From NCBI GenBank assembly GCA_040880405.1, contig JBBDIM010000035.1:1-45501 (forward strand): a DNA stretch of 45,501 bases, read 5' to 3'. The stretch comes from JBBDIM01 sp040880405 (GTDB taxonomy: Bacteria; Planctomycetota; Planctomycetia; Pirellulales; Pirellulaceae). Shown here in pieces: positions 16,312-24,984 of this stretch; position 1 is the stretch's first letter, and every line of letters starts with the position of its first letter. Made by a program: the position numbers and the translations under genes. The notes beneath the pieces were generated by a model that was not told where the DNA came from, did not search any database, and worked only from the letters and a program-made list of their open reading frames with translations.

Positions 16312-16338
16312 CGGCCTGGCGAATTCATCGCCAGGCCG
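16312..16338 (-). terminator. Rho-independent terminator of the basic protein gene
   Basis: A perfect 11-bp GC-rich stem (CGGCCTGGCGA / TCGCCAGGCCG) with a 5-base loop. On the minus strand it is followed immediately by TTTTT, and it lies 25 bp past the stop of the basic protein gene. Together with the terminator at 16271 it forms a back-to-back convergent pair. Confidence 0.8.
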
Positions 16339-16363
16339 CTTTCCTCAGTTTTTTTGCTATACG

Positions 16364-17122
16364 TTAGGCATTGCCTCGACGGCCAGCCGAGCGTTTGGTG
16401 CGGGCCGAGACATGACCTCGGGTGCGCGTGGTCAATCCGCTCTCAGCGATCCGCGCCTGTTTGGCGGCGGTTTTGGCCTTGCGCTGGTTCTTCTTGGTTG
16501 GATTCAGGCCGATCGATCCCGTAGGACTTCCGCTCACATCAGTCGCCCCGCCCGCGCCCAGTTGCTTTTCGACCGCCGATTTGACTTTGCTGGCGGTCTT
16601 GGCTTGCTTGCGTTTCGCCGCTTTTTTGGCGGCCGCGGATTTCGGGGACGCCTTGGTGGCCGCTTTCTTCTTGGGAGCACTTTTCTTTTTCGAAGCGGTC
16701 TTCTTCTGGTTTAACTTCTCTTCCTTGCCAGCCAGTTCCTGCCGAACCTCCGCTCGAGAGGAGCGATGCGTCGCGTTCCGCGCGGGTTTAGACTGAGTCT
16801 TGCGGGCCTTCGGCGCGGGCTCGGCACCCGCCGCTTCTAACTTGGCCAAGTGTTCCTCGAAGTTTTTCAACGCGTCTTCGAAGATTTCGGTTTTCGTTTG
16901 CGTCCGAGTATCCTGGTCCGGAAAGCCGGCCTTATCGCTTTTGGCCCGCGACTGATCGCGGCCTTTGTCCCGCCATTTGTCGACATGCTTTTTGGCACGA
17001 TCAATGTTTTGCCTTGTCTTGGCCACCGTCAGTGTCCCTAATTCGGGACGTCGACTGGCTTTTACCAAGTTAACTTCCGGATCCGAACAAAGGGATCTTA
17101 CTTTCGCTAATGCGACCGTCAT
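16364..17122 (-). CDS. Lys/Ala-rich basic protein with histone-H1-like tail
   Basis: A 252-residue protein from ATG 17122, which has GGGAG upstream; a longer reading to 17152 is possible. The N-terminal third is mixed-charge and helical (TRQNIDRAKKHVDKWRDKGRD). From about residue 105 onward it is dominated by Lys, Ala, Arg and Ser in short repeats (KKKSAPKKKAATKASPKSAA and similar), the composition of histone-H1-like bacterial DNA-binding tails. No catalytic motif is visible. A nucleoid or nucleic-acid role is inferred from composition only. It is a single gene with its own terminator. Confidence 0.6.
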   Translation of the reverse strand: MTVALAKVRSLCSDPEVNLVKASRRPELGTLTVAKTRQNIDRAKKHVDKWRDKGRDQSRAKSDKAGFPDQDTRTQTKTEIFEDALKNFEEHLAKLEAAGAEPAPKARKTQSKPARNATHRSSRAEVRQELAGKEEKLNQKKTASKKKSAPKKKAATKASPKSAAAKKAAKRKQAKTASKVKSAVEKQLGAGGATDVSGSPTGSIGLNPTKKNQRKAKTAAKQARIAESGLTTRTRGHVSARTKRSAGRRGNA

Positions 17123-17339
17123 GGCTATCGTTCTCCCGAGATGCTGTGGCAAAATTCCACGCGACCTACATGATGGCGCGTTGTAACACGCGCAGGCGTG
17201 ACTACTTCGGTAAATATAGCAGACAACTTCTGGTGGAACAGGTCACTCTTGGCGCGCGTTGTTGCCAGAGATCGCGGATTCCTCACGAGTTCATCAATAC
17301 TTTATCTCTAATTACCGCACGATACCGCGAATGTTATCA

Positions 17340-19556
17340 TCAGCGTTTCACTACGAAAACGGGAGTGTCTTTGTATGAGGGCTGACGAGAGTAGGGATCA
17401 AACCGCGCCGCGGTGAGTCGATTCACGCGCGCGTCGTGCATTGGCAGGAAGAGGTTCCCTCGCCCAACATTCCGGGAGAGTTGCGCGCGCGCTGGGATGG
17501 TTCCCTGCGATGAAGCAACCGTGATCCAGTCGTCTTCGCCGATTTCCAACCGGGCCGCGTCCTCTGGATGCATTTGCAAGAGCAACGTTTCAGGATAGAG
17601 TTTGCGAAGCGTGGCACTTTTGGCGGTTTTCGTTTGCGTGTGCCACTGGGCAGCGGTGCCTCGGCCGGTGAGAAGTCGAAATGGGAACTGGTCTGAAACC
17701 GCATCCGGTGAACTGCGGGAACGTTCAAACACAAACCGGGCCTTTCCATCCGTGTGATAAAAAGTTCCATCTTCAAAGAGTCGCCTTTCTCGGCTTGGCG
17801 GCGCTACGTCGTTGGCAACACATGGCCATTGCACGCCACGTTGATCGTCCAGCATGGCGTACTCGCTGATTCCCGTGATATCACACGGCCGATCGGCCGA
17901 GCAGCGTTTCATCTTCTGAAACACTTGCTCCGGCGTGGTCCAATCTTGAAACCAATCGCCGCAGCCCCAAGCCTTGGCCAAGAGCCGAAAAATTTGGAAA
18001 TCGGCCAACGCTTGGCCAGGTGCCTTGGTCACTTTTTTGTGCAACCCGAATCGCCGTTCGGAGTTGATGAAGGTCCCTTCCTTCTCGCCCCAACCAGCCG
18101 CCGGCAGCAGCAGATCGGCCATTTGTGCCGTCTCCGTCGAGTGGTACATATCCTGCACGACGAGGAAATCGAGCTTCGCGAGCGTTTGCTTGGCTTCGTT
18201 TTGATCAATCCATGAATGGGCCGGATTGGTGGCGATCACCCACAAGCCTTTGATTCGCTCTTCCCGAATCCCTGCCATGATCCGGTCGTAACTCCAACTC
18301 GATTGGCTGGGGATTCGCTCGACCGGGATCTCCAAGATGTCCGCGATCTTCTCGCGGTCCGCTTCGTTGGCGAAATCATGGCCGCCCAACAGATTAGTCG
18401 TGTTACTGAAAAGGCGCGAGCCCATTGCGTTGCATTGGCCGGTAATCGAGTTGGCCCCGGTACCTGGTCGACCGATGTTTCCGGTCATCAGGGCCAGGTT
18501 GATAATCGCCTGAGCGGTCCGGACACCTTGGTGACTTTGATTCACCCCCATCGTCCACCAGAACGATACGCGTTGCCCTTGATGGATCAACGTCGCCAGC
18601 GACGCAATCTGATCGGCTGGTATGCCACATTCGGCTTCGGCGGCCTCCAATGTGTATCCGACGACGTGCTCGCGGAACGCGTCAAAATCATTGGTATGCC
18701 GGGCGATGAACTCTTGGTCGATCCAGCCTCTTTGAATCAAGAGATTCGCTAACGTGTAGAGCAGCGTCAGGTCGGACTTGGGTCGAATCGGCAGATGATC
18801 TGTGGCGGCTTGGGCGGTTTCGGTCCGGCGAGGATCGATCACCACGATCCGCGGCCGGTGCGGATTTTGGAGTACCCGTTGCCATAGGATCGGATGGGCA
18901 ATGCAGAGGTTCGAGCCAACCAACACGATCACATCCGATTGCTCAAAATCGGCGTACGTGAAGGGTGGCGCATCGAACCCGAACGCCTCCTTGTACGCCA
19001 CCACGGCGGTCGCCATGCACTGCCGGGTGTTGCCATCCCCGTGGAGCATCCCCATCCCGAACTTCGCCAGCGCCCCGAGGAAAAACATCTCCTCGGTTGC
19101 GATTTGCCCGGTGCTGAGAAACGCGACCGACTCCGGGCCATGTTTTTCCTGGATCGCTTGAAAACGCGTGGCAAATGTCTGAGCGGCGGTTTGCCAGTCG
19201 ATGGCGACCTGCCGCGCTCGCTCGTCCCGCAACAGCGGCGTGGTGGCCCGATCGTCCGCTTTGAGGACCTCCAGCGATTCCCAACCTTTGGGACAGGCCA
19301 TCCCGAGATTGACCGGCCAATCCGTAGCGGGCGTGAGGTTAACGGCCTCGCCATTCTTTAGATGGATATCCAACCCACAGCCTGTCGAACAGAACCCGCA
19401 AACACTGGTGGTGGTCCGGTCCGGATCAATTTTCTCCGGCACCTGTCCCAAGCCAAACTTCCCGGGGGAGCGGACCAAATCGGAAGTGAGAATCCCCGAC
19501 TTGGCCAATACCACTTGGGATAGCTTTTCTTTGGCGTTTTGAAATAGGTTGGACAT
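17340..19556 (-). CDS. nasA: Assimilatory nitrate reductase catalytic subunit
   Basis: A 738-residue molybdopterin oxidoreductase, reducing nitrate to nitrite in the cytoplasm. The N-terminal [4Fe-4S] motif is Cys53, Cys56, Cys60 and Cys88 (CGFCSTGC, then ACPKGWE). The presumed molybdenum ligand is Cys180 in GDGNTRQCMATA, as in NasA/NarB and periplasmic NapA. Further family segments are WWTMGVNQSHQGVRTAQAI, TGNIGRPGTGANSITGQCNA and, near the C-terminus, LLTGRGTAAQWHTQTKT. There is no twin-arginine signal, which argues against NapA. It lacks the extra C-terminal FeS domain of some NasA proteins. Context with an NrtABCD-like transporter supports nitrate rather than formate as substrate. It lies downstream of the ferredoxin/anchor fusion gene with a 186-bp spacer. 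Confidence 0.88.
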   Translation of the reverse strand: MSNLFQNAKEKLSQVVLAKSGILTSDLVRSPGKFGLGQVPEKIDPDRTTTSVCGFCSTGCGLDIHLKNGEAVNLTPATDWPVNLGMACPKGWESLEVLKADDRATTPLLRDERARQVAIDWQTAAQTFATRFQAIQEKHGPESVAFLSTGQIATEEMFFLGALAKFGMGMLHGDGNTRQCMATAVVAYKEAFGFDAPPFTYADFEQSDVIVLVGSNLCIAHPILWQRVLQNPHRPRIVVIDPRRTETAQAATDHLPIRPKSDLTLLYTLANLLIQRGWIDQEFIARHTNDFDAFREHVVGYTLEAAEAECGIPADQIASLATLIHQGQRVSFWWTMGVNQSHQGVRTAQAIINLALMTGNIGRPGTGANSITGQCNAMGSRLFSNTTNLLGGHDFANEADREKIADILEIPVERIPSQSSWSYDRIMAGIREERIKGLWVIATNPAHSWIDQNEAKQTLAKLDFLVVQDMYHSTETAQMADLLLPAAGWGEKEGTFINSERRFGLHKKVTKAPGQALADFQIFRLLAKAWGCGDWFQDWTTPEQVFQKMKRCSADRPCDITGISEYAMLDDQRGVQWPCVANDVAPPSRERRLFEDGTFYHTDGKARFVFERSRSSPDAVSDQFPFRLLTGRGTAAQWHTQTKTAKSATLRKLYPETLLLQMHPEDAARLEIGEDDWITVASSQGTIPARAQLSRNVGRGNLFLPMHDARVNRLTAARFDPYSRQPSYKDTPVFVVKR

Positions 19557-19608
19557 GGCAGTGTTTGAATCGTCCCTTCAGGACTCTTATTTTTTTGCTG
19601 TCATTGAA

Positions 19609-19653
19609 CCCAGGACTTCGTCCTGGGCTGTCTTGAATAGCCCCTTTGGGGCT
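19609..19653. repeat. Two consecutive hairpins in the nas operon spacer
   Basis: A 7-bp stem CCCAGGA/TCCTGGG with a CTTCG loop (19609-19627) is followed by AGCCCC/GGGGCT with a TTT loop (19639-19653). They lie between the fusion gene and nasA, both on the minus strand. No T-run directly follows on the minus strand, so they may be dispersed repeats or mRNA-processing hairpins rather than terminators. A partial copy (GAGGACTTCGTCC) occurs near 33703. Confidence 0.5.
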
Positions 19654-19742
19654 AAGGATTTTTCTTTGTCGCTTGCTCGTGGCCTTCGTGTCTAAAATCC
19701 TCGTGGTCCAAGAATCATTGAACCTGACGTTGTTCAGCTATG

Positions 19743-21395
19743 CTACTTCGGTTGGCCCGGCATGGTGGGGGTCGACTCGGCGGCGAAGTAGAGGAATCGA
19801 TCGAGCGTTTCCGCCGCGAACAAACAAAACGCGATCAGCAGGACGCCCACGATCCAGAGGTCCGCTTCGGCGGTGGATCCGAGCAGCAGCATGATCATCA
19901 ATCCGCCCCCGGTGCCCCATAGCAACTCCCGCCACGTCGCAAACGTGACCAGTCGCCCGCGGAGTAGCTTCGCGGAGCGGACCAGCGGTTGGGATAGTTC
20001 CCCGAAGGTGAATCGCCGAAACCAAACGGCCGCGGCGATTCGCACGAGCAGCAGAGAGACGACTCCGCCCACCGCCAGCAGCTGGAAATTTTTTCCGTGG
20101 GCTAGATCGCCTACTAACGCCCCTTCGACAAAGAGCCCCAAGCCGACCGCCAAGAGCACCGTCGCCGCAAACTGCGCGAACGTTCGCCAGTGACGCCATA
20201 AGGCTCGCCGGGTGACGATGTAGATCATCGCGGAGCAAAAGACCGCCGCGGTTCCAAACAACAAGGCTATGCCACCGATTAGCCCGCGATAGTCGACTAC
20301 CACATTCCACGAGGTTTCCGCAAGGAAATGGGTTGCCAGATACGCTCCGACCAAGGGCGTATATTTACCCAGCAACACCGCTTCTCGGCTCAGCCAAGAG
20401 GTCCGCAGCCCCAGAAACACGCGGAAACCGTAGAGCGGCCTACCCAAGTGAATTGGCGCGACTAGCATCGCGGCGAGGGCTGTTAGGGTTGCTAAGATGG
20501 CCGTGGCCATTCCCGCTTGTTCGGCAGTGCTCCAGACCGATGCGATTAGACTCGCAACCACCGCACCAAGCGAGACTTGTGAAAGTACCAGTAGCAGCAC
20601 CAACGGCAAGTGACCGTGCGAGGGTCGAAGGCCGTTTTGACTTCCGCTGACTCCCGCGGTATCGGGAAGACGTCCCACAAACCGAGTCGTTGGTTTGGTG
20701 ATCCGAGGATCGGCCGCCGTCGGCAGGAATTCGTTCCGCTCGGCCAGGGCGACCGTTTCCTCTTGCGAGACCACCGCGATTTTGATCGCCCGACTAGGAC
20801 ACGACTGCACGCAGGCGGGGGCCTCGCCGGAAGCGAGCCGCGTGTGGCACATGTCGCACTTGCGGACGATCCCCTTGGTTTTGCTGTACTGCGGGACATC
20901 GTAAGGGCACATCAGCGTACAGTATTGGCAGCCGATGCATTGGTCATCCAGGTGAACGACAATACCGGTCACGGGGTCTTTCTCGTACGCTTTGACGGGA
21001 CAACCGGAGAGGCAACCCGGATCGACGCAGTGGTGGCAGGCGGTGGTTACGTGTTGGACGATCGGATTGGCCTCTTCCATGGTCTGAAGCAGCCCCACGC
21101 TCCGCCACGTCTCTTCTTCCTCCAGTCCGTTAAGGTTATGGCAGGCGACCACGCACGCCTTGCAGCCGGAACAGGCGTTGAGATCGACCTCAAAGGCAAA
21201 CTGCTCGCCTGGCCCCGGCTGCGAGAGTGGGATCAAGTCGCGATAGGTGGGCTGGAGCAGCGGATACTCAACCTCGGCATGCCGCTGGGCGAACCGCGAA
21301 ACGGCGGACAAATCCTGCTGTTCGGAGAGCAGGAGCTCGACCAGATCGAAGGTCCGCGGAGGCGATTGCGTCGGGTTGTCGGTCAAAGTTGCCAT
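19743..21395 (-). CDS. DmsBC-like fusion: four-cluster ferredoxin and membrane anchor
   Basis: A 550-residue electron-transfer protein. Residues about 65-210 are a DmsB/NrfC-type ferredoxin domain with four Cys sets: 75/78/81/85, 120/123/128/132, 153/156/159/163 and 180/183/195/199, enough for four [4Fe-4S] clusters. Residues about 260-550 are a DmsC/NrfD-like membrane anchor with about eight hydrophobic helices. In DMSO reductases these are separate subunits; here they are one chain. Encoded just upstream of the nitrate reductase, it most likely oxidises quinol and passes electrons to the catalytic subunit. An N-terminal 60-residue stretch precedes the FeS domain. Its start is 11 bp from the stop of the upstream ABC ATPase gene. 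Confidence 0.85.
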   Translation of the reverse strand: MATLTDNPTQSPPRTFDLVELLLSEQQDLSAVSRFAQRHAEVEYPLLQPTYRDLIPLSQPGPGEQFAFEVDLNACSGCKACVVACHNLNGLEEEETWRSVGLLQTMEEANPIVQHVTTACHHCVDPGCLSGCPVKAYEKDPVTGIVVHLDDQCIGCQYCTLMCPYDVPQYSKTKGIVRKCDMCHTRLASGEAPACVQSCPSRAIKIAVVSQEETVALAERNEFLPTAADPRITKPTTRFVGRLPDTAGVSGSQNGLRPSHGHLPLVLLLVLSQVSLGAVVASLIASVWSTAEQAGMATAILATLTALAAMLVAPIHLGRPLYGFRVFLGLRTSWLSREAVLLGKYTPLVGAYLATHFLAETSWNVVVDYRGLIGGIALLFGTAAVFCSAMIYIVTRRALWRHWRTFAQFAATVLLAVGLGLFVEGALVGDLAHGKNFQLLAVGGVVSLLLVRIAAAVWFRRFTFGELSQPLVRSAKLLRGRLVTFATWRELLWGTGGGLMIMLLLGSTAEADLWIVGVLLIAFCLFAAETLDRFLYFAAESTPTMPGQPK

Positions 21396-21406
21396 TTCCG
21401 ATCGGC

Positions 21407-22303
21407 TTAACCAGCCACCTCACTCAGTTGCCGCTCGGCGGATGTTCGATGCTGCGTCGTTTCTTCGCTTGTCCCAGACTTTTTGGGCACCGCCGCTTGG
21501 TGCTTCCGCAGTTCTTGCCGCTTCAGGAAATCGACCAGACAACCACGCAGGTCGTAGTAGAGGGGATGACCCAAGGTCTCGGCACGATTGCGGGGTCGCT
21601 CCATTGGCATCTCTAGGATCTGGCCCACGCGAGCCTTCGGTCCGTTGGTCATCATGCAGATGCGGTCTGACATGAACAGGGCCTCATCGACGTCGTGGGT
21701 GACCAGCATCGTCGTGATTCGTTCCTGGTCCAGAATTGCCAGGATGACATCCTGAAGCTCCATCCGAGTCAGCGAATCGAGTCGGCCAAACGGTTCGTCT
21801 AATAGCAGGACATCGGGACGCAAGGCAATCGCTCGCGCGATCCCAACGCGCTGCTGCATCCCGCCTGACATCTCACGCGGATACTTGTGCAGCGACTCTC
21901 CCAAACCGACCAAAGCCAGATAGTATTCGCACAGTTCGCGGCGTTCGGTTTTGGAAGCGTGGGGATAGATCCGATCGACACCCAGCCGCACGTTTTGCAG
22001 TGCCGTCATCCAAGGCAACAGGCAAGGAGACTGGAAGACCACGGCGCGATCAGGACCGGGGCCGGAGACTTCGCGCCCTGCGACGGCGATGTTGCCACTG
22101 CTAATCGGATTGAGCCCGGCCAGCATCGTCAGCACGGTCGACTTGCCGCAGCCGGAATGCCCGATCAAGCTGACCAGTTCGCCCCGCCGCAGGATCAGGT
22201 TGAAATCCTCGACCACCACCACATCGTCCCCAAACGGATTGGGATATGCCTTGGTCAGGCGAAAGATCTCGACGAATCGGCGTTCGGTGGGTGTTTGGTT
22301 CAT
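21407..22303 (-). CDS. nrtD: Nitrate ABC transporter ATP-binding protein (second copy)
   Basis: A 298-residue ABC ATPase of the nitrate/sulfonate/taurine family. It has Walker A GHSGCGKST, signature MSGGMQQRVGIARAIA, Walker B VLLLDEPFGRLDS, and the switch His in MLVTHDVDEALFMSDR. Residues beyond about 265 are a polar tail. It lacks the NrtA-like C-terminal regulatory domain of cyanobacterial NrtC. The other ATPase of the cluster lies upstream, separated by an inverted-repeat element, and the two may form a heterodimer with the NrtB permease. Confidence 0.88.
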   Translation of the reverse strand: MNQTPTERRFVEIFRLTKAYPNPFGDDVVVVEDFNLILRRGELVSLIGHSGCGKSTVLTMLAGLNPISSGNIAVAGREVSGPGPDRAVVFQSPCLLPWMTALQNVRLGVDRIYPHASKTERRELCEYYLALVGLGESLHKYPREMSGGMQQRVGIARAIALRPDVLLLDEPFGRLDSLTRMELQDVILAILDQERITTMLVTHDVDEALFMSDRICMMTNGPKARVGQILEMPMERPRNRAETLGHPLYYDLRGCLVDFLKRQELRKHQAAVPKKSGTSEETTQHRTSAERQLSEVAG

Positions 22304-22343
22304 ACACTGTTTCCCAGCGGGGTTTTTATAAAGCGGGGTGGCC

Positions 22344-22429
22344 GTGAAAAAGGGGTCAGGACTCTTTTTCGCAATAGGTTCTCAAGATCGAACACGTCTG
22401 ATGAAAAAGAGTCCTGACCCCTTTTTCAC
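22344..22429. repeat. Inverted-repeat element, copy A
   Basis: Two perfectly complementary 27-base arms (22344-22370 and 22403-22429) flank a 32-base loop. The arms contain GGGGTCAGGACTCTTTTT. The element sits between the two ABC ATPase genes, and its right end touches the stop codon of the upstream one. A second copy is at 28508-28592. The arm sequence resembles REP-like units mobilised by REP-associated tyrosine transposases; no transposase is in the window. Confidence 0.8.
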
Positions 22430-23317
22430 TCATGAAGCGGCGTTGAGCCGAATCGGGCGAATGGTCGGCGGGGCCGGTAAGGTCTCGGTCGCGTGGGCTT
22501 TGGTCTCTTGGTTTAGCTCGATCATCGTCCGAGTAATCTCGTTGCGGAGTTTCTTGAAGCGGGGATCGAAGTTGAGGGTCGTGCGATCGCGGGGACGCTC
22601 CAGGGTGACCGGAAAATCTTGTACCAACGTTGCTTCCGGACCCGGCTTGAGCGGAATGATCCGATCCGCCATCAACACCGCCTCGTCGACATCGTTGGTG
22701 ATCATGACCACCGTGCGGCGATCTTCATCCCAGATCCGCAGAATCTCGTCCTGGAGCACGCTGCGGGTCAAGGCATCGAGGGCACTCAGCGGTTCATCCA
22801 GTAGCAGCACATCCGGCCTCATCGCCAATGTCCGGGCCAGCGAGAGCCGCTGCCGCATCCCGCCGGAGAGTTGGGCGGGGCGTTTTTCTTCCGAACCGCT
22901 GAGGCTGACCATGTCGAGGTATCGCTGGACATGCTCGCGGCGCTGCTTGGGCGAAAGCCGCGGAAACACTTGCCGGACGGCGATCTCGACATTCCCAAAC
23001 ACGGTAAGCCAAGGAAGCAGCGAGTAGTTTTGAAACATGATTCCCCGCTCCGGACCTGGGAGCGGATTGACGTGACCGTTGAGCCGCACCGTTCCACTAT
23101 CGGGCACGGTGAGTCCCGCCAAAAGGGAAATGAGCGTGCTTTTGCCGCTGCCGGAAAACCCCAGCACCGCCACGAACTCGCCTGGGGAGACCCGCAGGTT
23201 CACCTTGGAAAGGACCTCGTGCCGAGCGGACGAAGGACCGAATCCGACACAGGCATTTTCCAGCTCCAGGGCGGGTGCCTCGCCGATGGCCGGGGATTGG
23301 GTGGTCGTGGTGCTCAT
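22430..23317 (-). CDS. nrtD: Nitrate ABC transporter ATP-binding protein (first copy)
   Basis: A 295-residue ABC ATPase from ATG 23317, which overlaps the stop of the permease gene as ATGA; the frame is open to 23701 but that part is a shadow of the permease. It has Walker A GFSGSGKST, signature LSGGMRQRLSLARTLA, Walker B VLLLDEPLSALDA and the switch region MITNDVDEAVLMADR, where the usual His is replaced by Asn. The C-terminal tail (about 235-295) has no NrtA-like domain. It would pair with the ATPase at 21407; loss of the switch His in one partner suggests an asymmetric heterodimer. Confidence 0.88.
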   Translation of the reverse strand: MSTTTTQSPAIGEAPALELENACVGFGPSSARHEVLSKVNLRVSPGEFVAVLGFSGSGKSTLISLLAGLTVPDSGTVRLNGHVNPLPGPERGIMFQNYSLLPWLTVFGNVEIAVRQVFPRLSPKQRREHVQRYLDMVSLSGSEEKRPAQLSGGMRQRLSLARTLAMRPDVLLLDEPLSALDALTRSVLQDEILRIWDEDRRTVVMITNDVDEAVLMADRIIPLKPGPEATLVQDFPVTLERPRDRTTLNFDPRFKKLRNEITRTMIELNQETKAHATETLPAPPTIRPIRLNAAS

Positions 23318-24972
23318 AATCCGGACGGTGCTCCATCGAAGCTGACAAGGCGTTGGCAAACGATCATGATCCGATCCAGTAGCAGGCCGATGATGCCGAC
23401 AAACCCACACACCACAAACATCTGGGCGAAGGTTTCGGACGACCCGTTGTTGAACATGTCCCACACGAATTTCCCCAGCCCGGGGCTTGAGGAAAGCAAT
23501 TCCGCGGCGATCAACACCATCCAGCCCACCCCGAGCGAAATCCGCAAACCGGTGAAGATTAAGGGGAGGGCGGAGGGGATCACGATTTTCGTTAGACGAT
23601 CCCACAGTCCCAGTCGCAACACTCGGGCGACATTCAAGTGATCCTGATCGATCGAGGCGACCCCGAGCGCGGTGTTTACCAGTGTCGGCCAGAGTGAGCA
23701 AAGGGCGACAGTGATCGCCGAGCTAAGAAACGCCGGTTGAACCCAGGCCTCCTCCGGTTTTTCGATAAACCCGCCGACGATGATAAACACAATCGGCAAC
23801 CAGACGATCGGCGAGACTGGCTTGAACAGCGAGATCAGCGGCGTCAGCGAGGCCATCACCACGCGGCTCATGCCGCAGAAGATCCCGACCGGGATGGCGA
23901 CCACCGTGGCGATCAGGAAGCCGGCGAATACACATTTTAGGCTCGTCGCGATTTGATCGAAGAACGTGGGAGGCGTGGACAACCGCGAACCGGCAACCCT
24001 GGCCAGACGCTGTTCTTGTCGCAAGACGTTTTGAGCGGCCACAAACAGCTCGGCCCCTTGCGCGGTGGCCAAGTCGGCCTGGGCCGTTTCCAGTTCCGTC
24101 CCCACCGTCGCCAGTTTTTCAGCCCGGCTGCCGTCGGTTAGCAGATTGATCCTCTGCTTTAGAAATTCCGCCTGTTGCTGAAGATAGCTCAAGTTGCGGT
24201 GCAGCCGAGCCACTTCCGGCGTGTTGGCTTGTTTCACCTTGGCCAGCTCTTCGCGGAGTTGTTGTAGGTGAGCCTGTTCCTGATCGGTTTGACTTTGGTG
24301 GTCACGGACCTGATCGACATAGGCGACCCGCCGGTCTGTATCTCCAGAAGTCAGTCCTTCAGCCTGCTGCTGAAGTTCCCATTGCCGCAGGGCTTGCCGG
24401 TGCCGATAGACGTCCGCTTGTAGATCGACCAGGTGCTGACTCGGCGCGATTTTTTCACCCGCTAGGCGAGCCACTTTTTGATCGACCATCGCCATTCGCT
24501 GTTCGGCAATCTTGCGTGGTGACAGATCTTGCGTACTCGCCGCTTCAGGTGCAGAAGGATCGTCCTCTGCCAGGCTTTCCAGAACTCCATCCGCTTCATC
24601 GGCCAACGAAAGGAACGCCTGGTCCAAACCTGCCAGGTCCTCCTGAGCCTTGCGGAGTGCCTCTTCTCGGGCTTCTCCTTCTCGCTCGTAGTCGGCCAGC
24701 TTGGTGTATTCGCGGTTGTGGAAATGAACGATTCCATCGTACGCCTCGACCACTCGCCACGGCGTGGGGACCTCTCCGGAGCGGGTTTTGTGCCGGGGGC
24801 CGAGAAAGTTCCACATCCACACGCAGGCCGCCATCACCAACACCGGCGTGCCGATGTAAAGAGCGATCTGCTTGAGTTGGTGCCGCGGCTCTTCGCCGTA
24901 ACAAAGCAGCACCAGCGGTTGAAAAACCTGCAGGCCCGCGACATCCAGAATGCGAATCAATTTGTACTTCAT
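23314..24972 (-). CDS. nrtB: Nitrate ABC permease NrtB with long coiled-coil insert
   Basis: A 552-residue permease, about twice the family's normal length. Helix 1 is at about residues 34-57. Residues 90-330 are a charged, heptad-rich region (for example HLQQLREELAKVKQAN and LSYLQQQAEFLKQRINLL) that should form coiled coils. Residues 335-545 are a normal NrtB permease domain: FFDQIATSLKCVFAGFLIA, PVSPIVWLPIVFI, the EAA-type loop NVARVLRLGLWDRLTKIVIP, and IFTGLRISLGVGWM. In ordinary NrtB the segment between helices 1 and 2 is a short periplasmic loop, so the insert is probably periplasmic and on the side where NrtA docks. It overlaps the downstream ATPase by 4 bp. Confidence 0.85.
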   Translation of the reverse strand: MKYKLIRILDVAGLQVFQPLVLLCYGEEPRHQLKQIALYIGTPVLVMAACVWMWNFLGPRHKTRSGEVPTPWRVVEAYDGIVHFHNREYTKLADYEREGEAREEALRKAQEDLAGLDQAFLSLADEADGVLESLAEDDPSAPEAASTQDLSPRKIAEQRMAMVDQKVARLAGEKIAPSQHLVDLQADVYRHRQALRQWELQQQAEGLTSGDTDRRVAYVDQVRDHQSQTDQEQAHLQQLREELAKVKQANTPEVARLHRNLSYLQQQAEFLKQRINLLTDGSRAEKLATVGTELETAQADLATAQGAELFVAAQNVLRQEQRLARVAGSRLSTPPTFFDQIATSLKCVFAGFLIATVVAIPVGIFCGMSRVVMASLTPLISLFKPVSPIVWLPIVFIIVGGFIEKPEEAWVQPAFLSSAITVALCSLWPTLVNTALGVASIDQDHLNVARVLRLGLWDRLTKIVIPSALPLIFTGLRISLGVGWMVLIAAELLSSSPGLGKFVWDMFNNGSSETFAQMFVVCGFVGIIGLLLDRIMIVCQRLVSFDGAPSGL

Positions 24973-24984
24973 GCCTTGTTCCCT

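Noticed and set aside
19578..19588. TCAGGACTCTT upstream of nasA, matching the arm of the inverted-repeat elements
   Set aside because: Only an 11-base half match without a complementary arm. It may be a relic, but chance is as likely.
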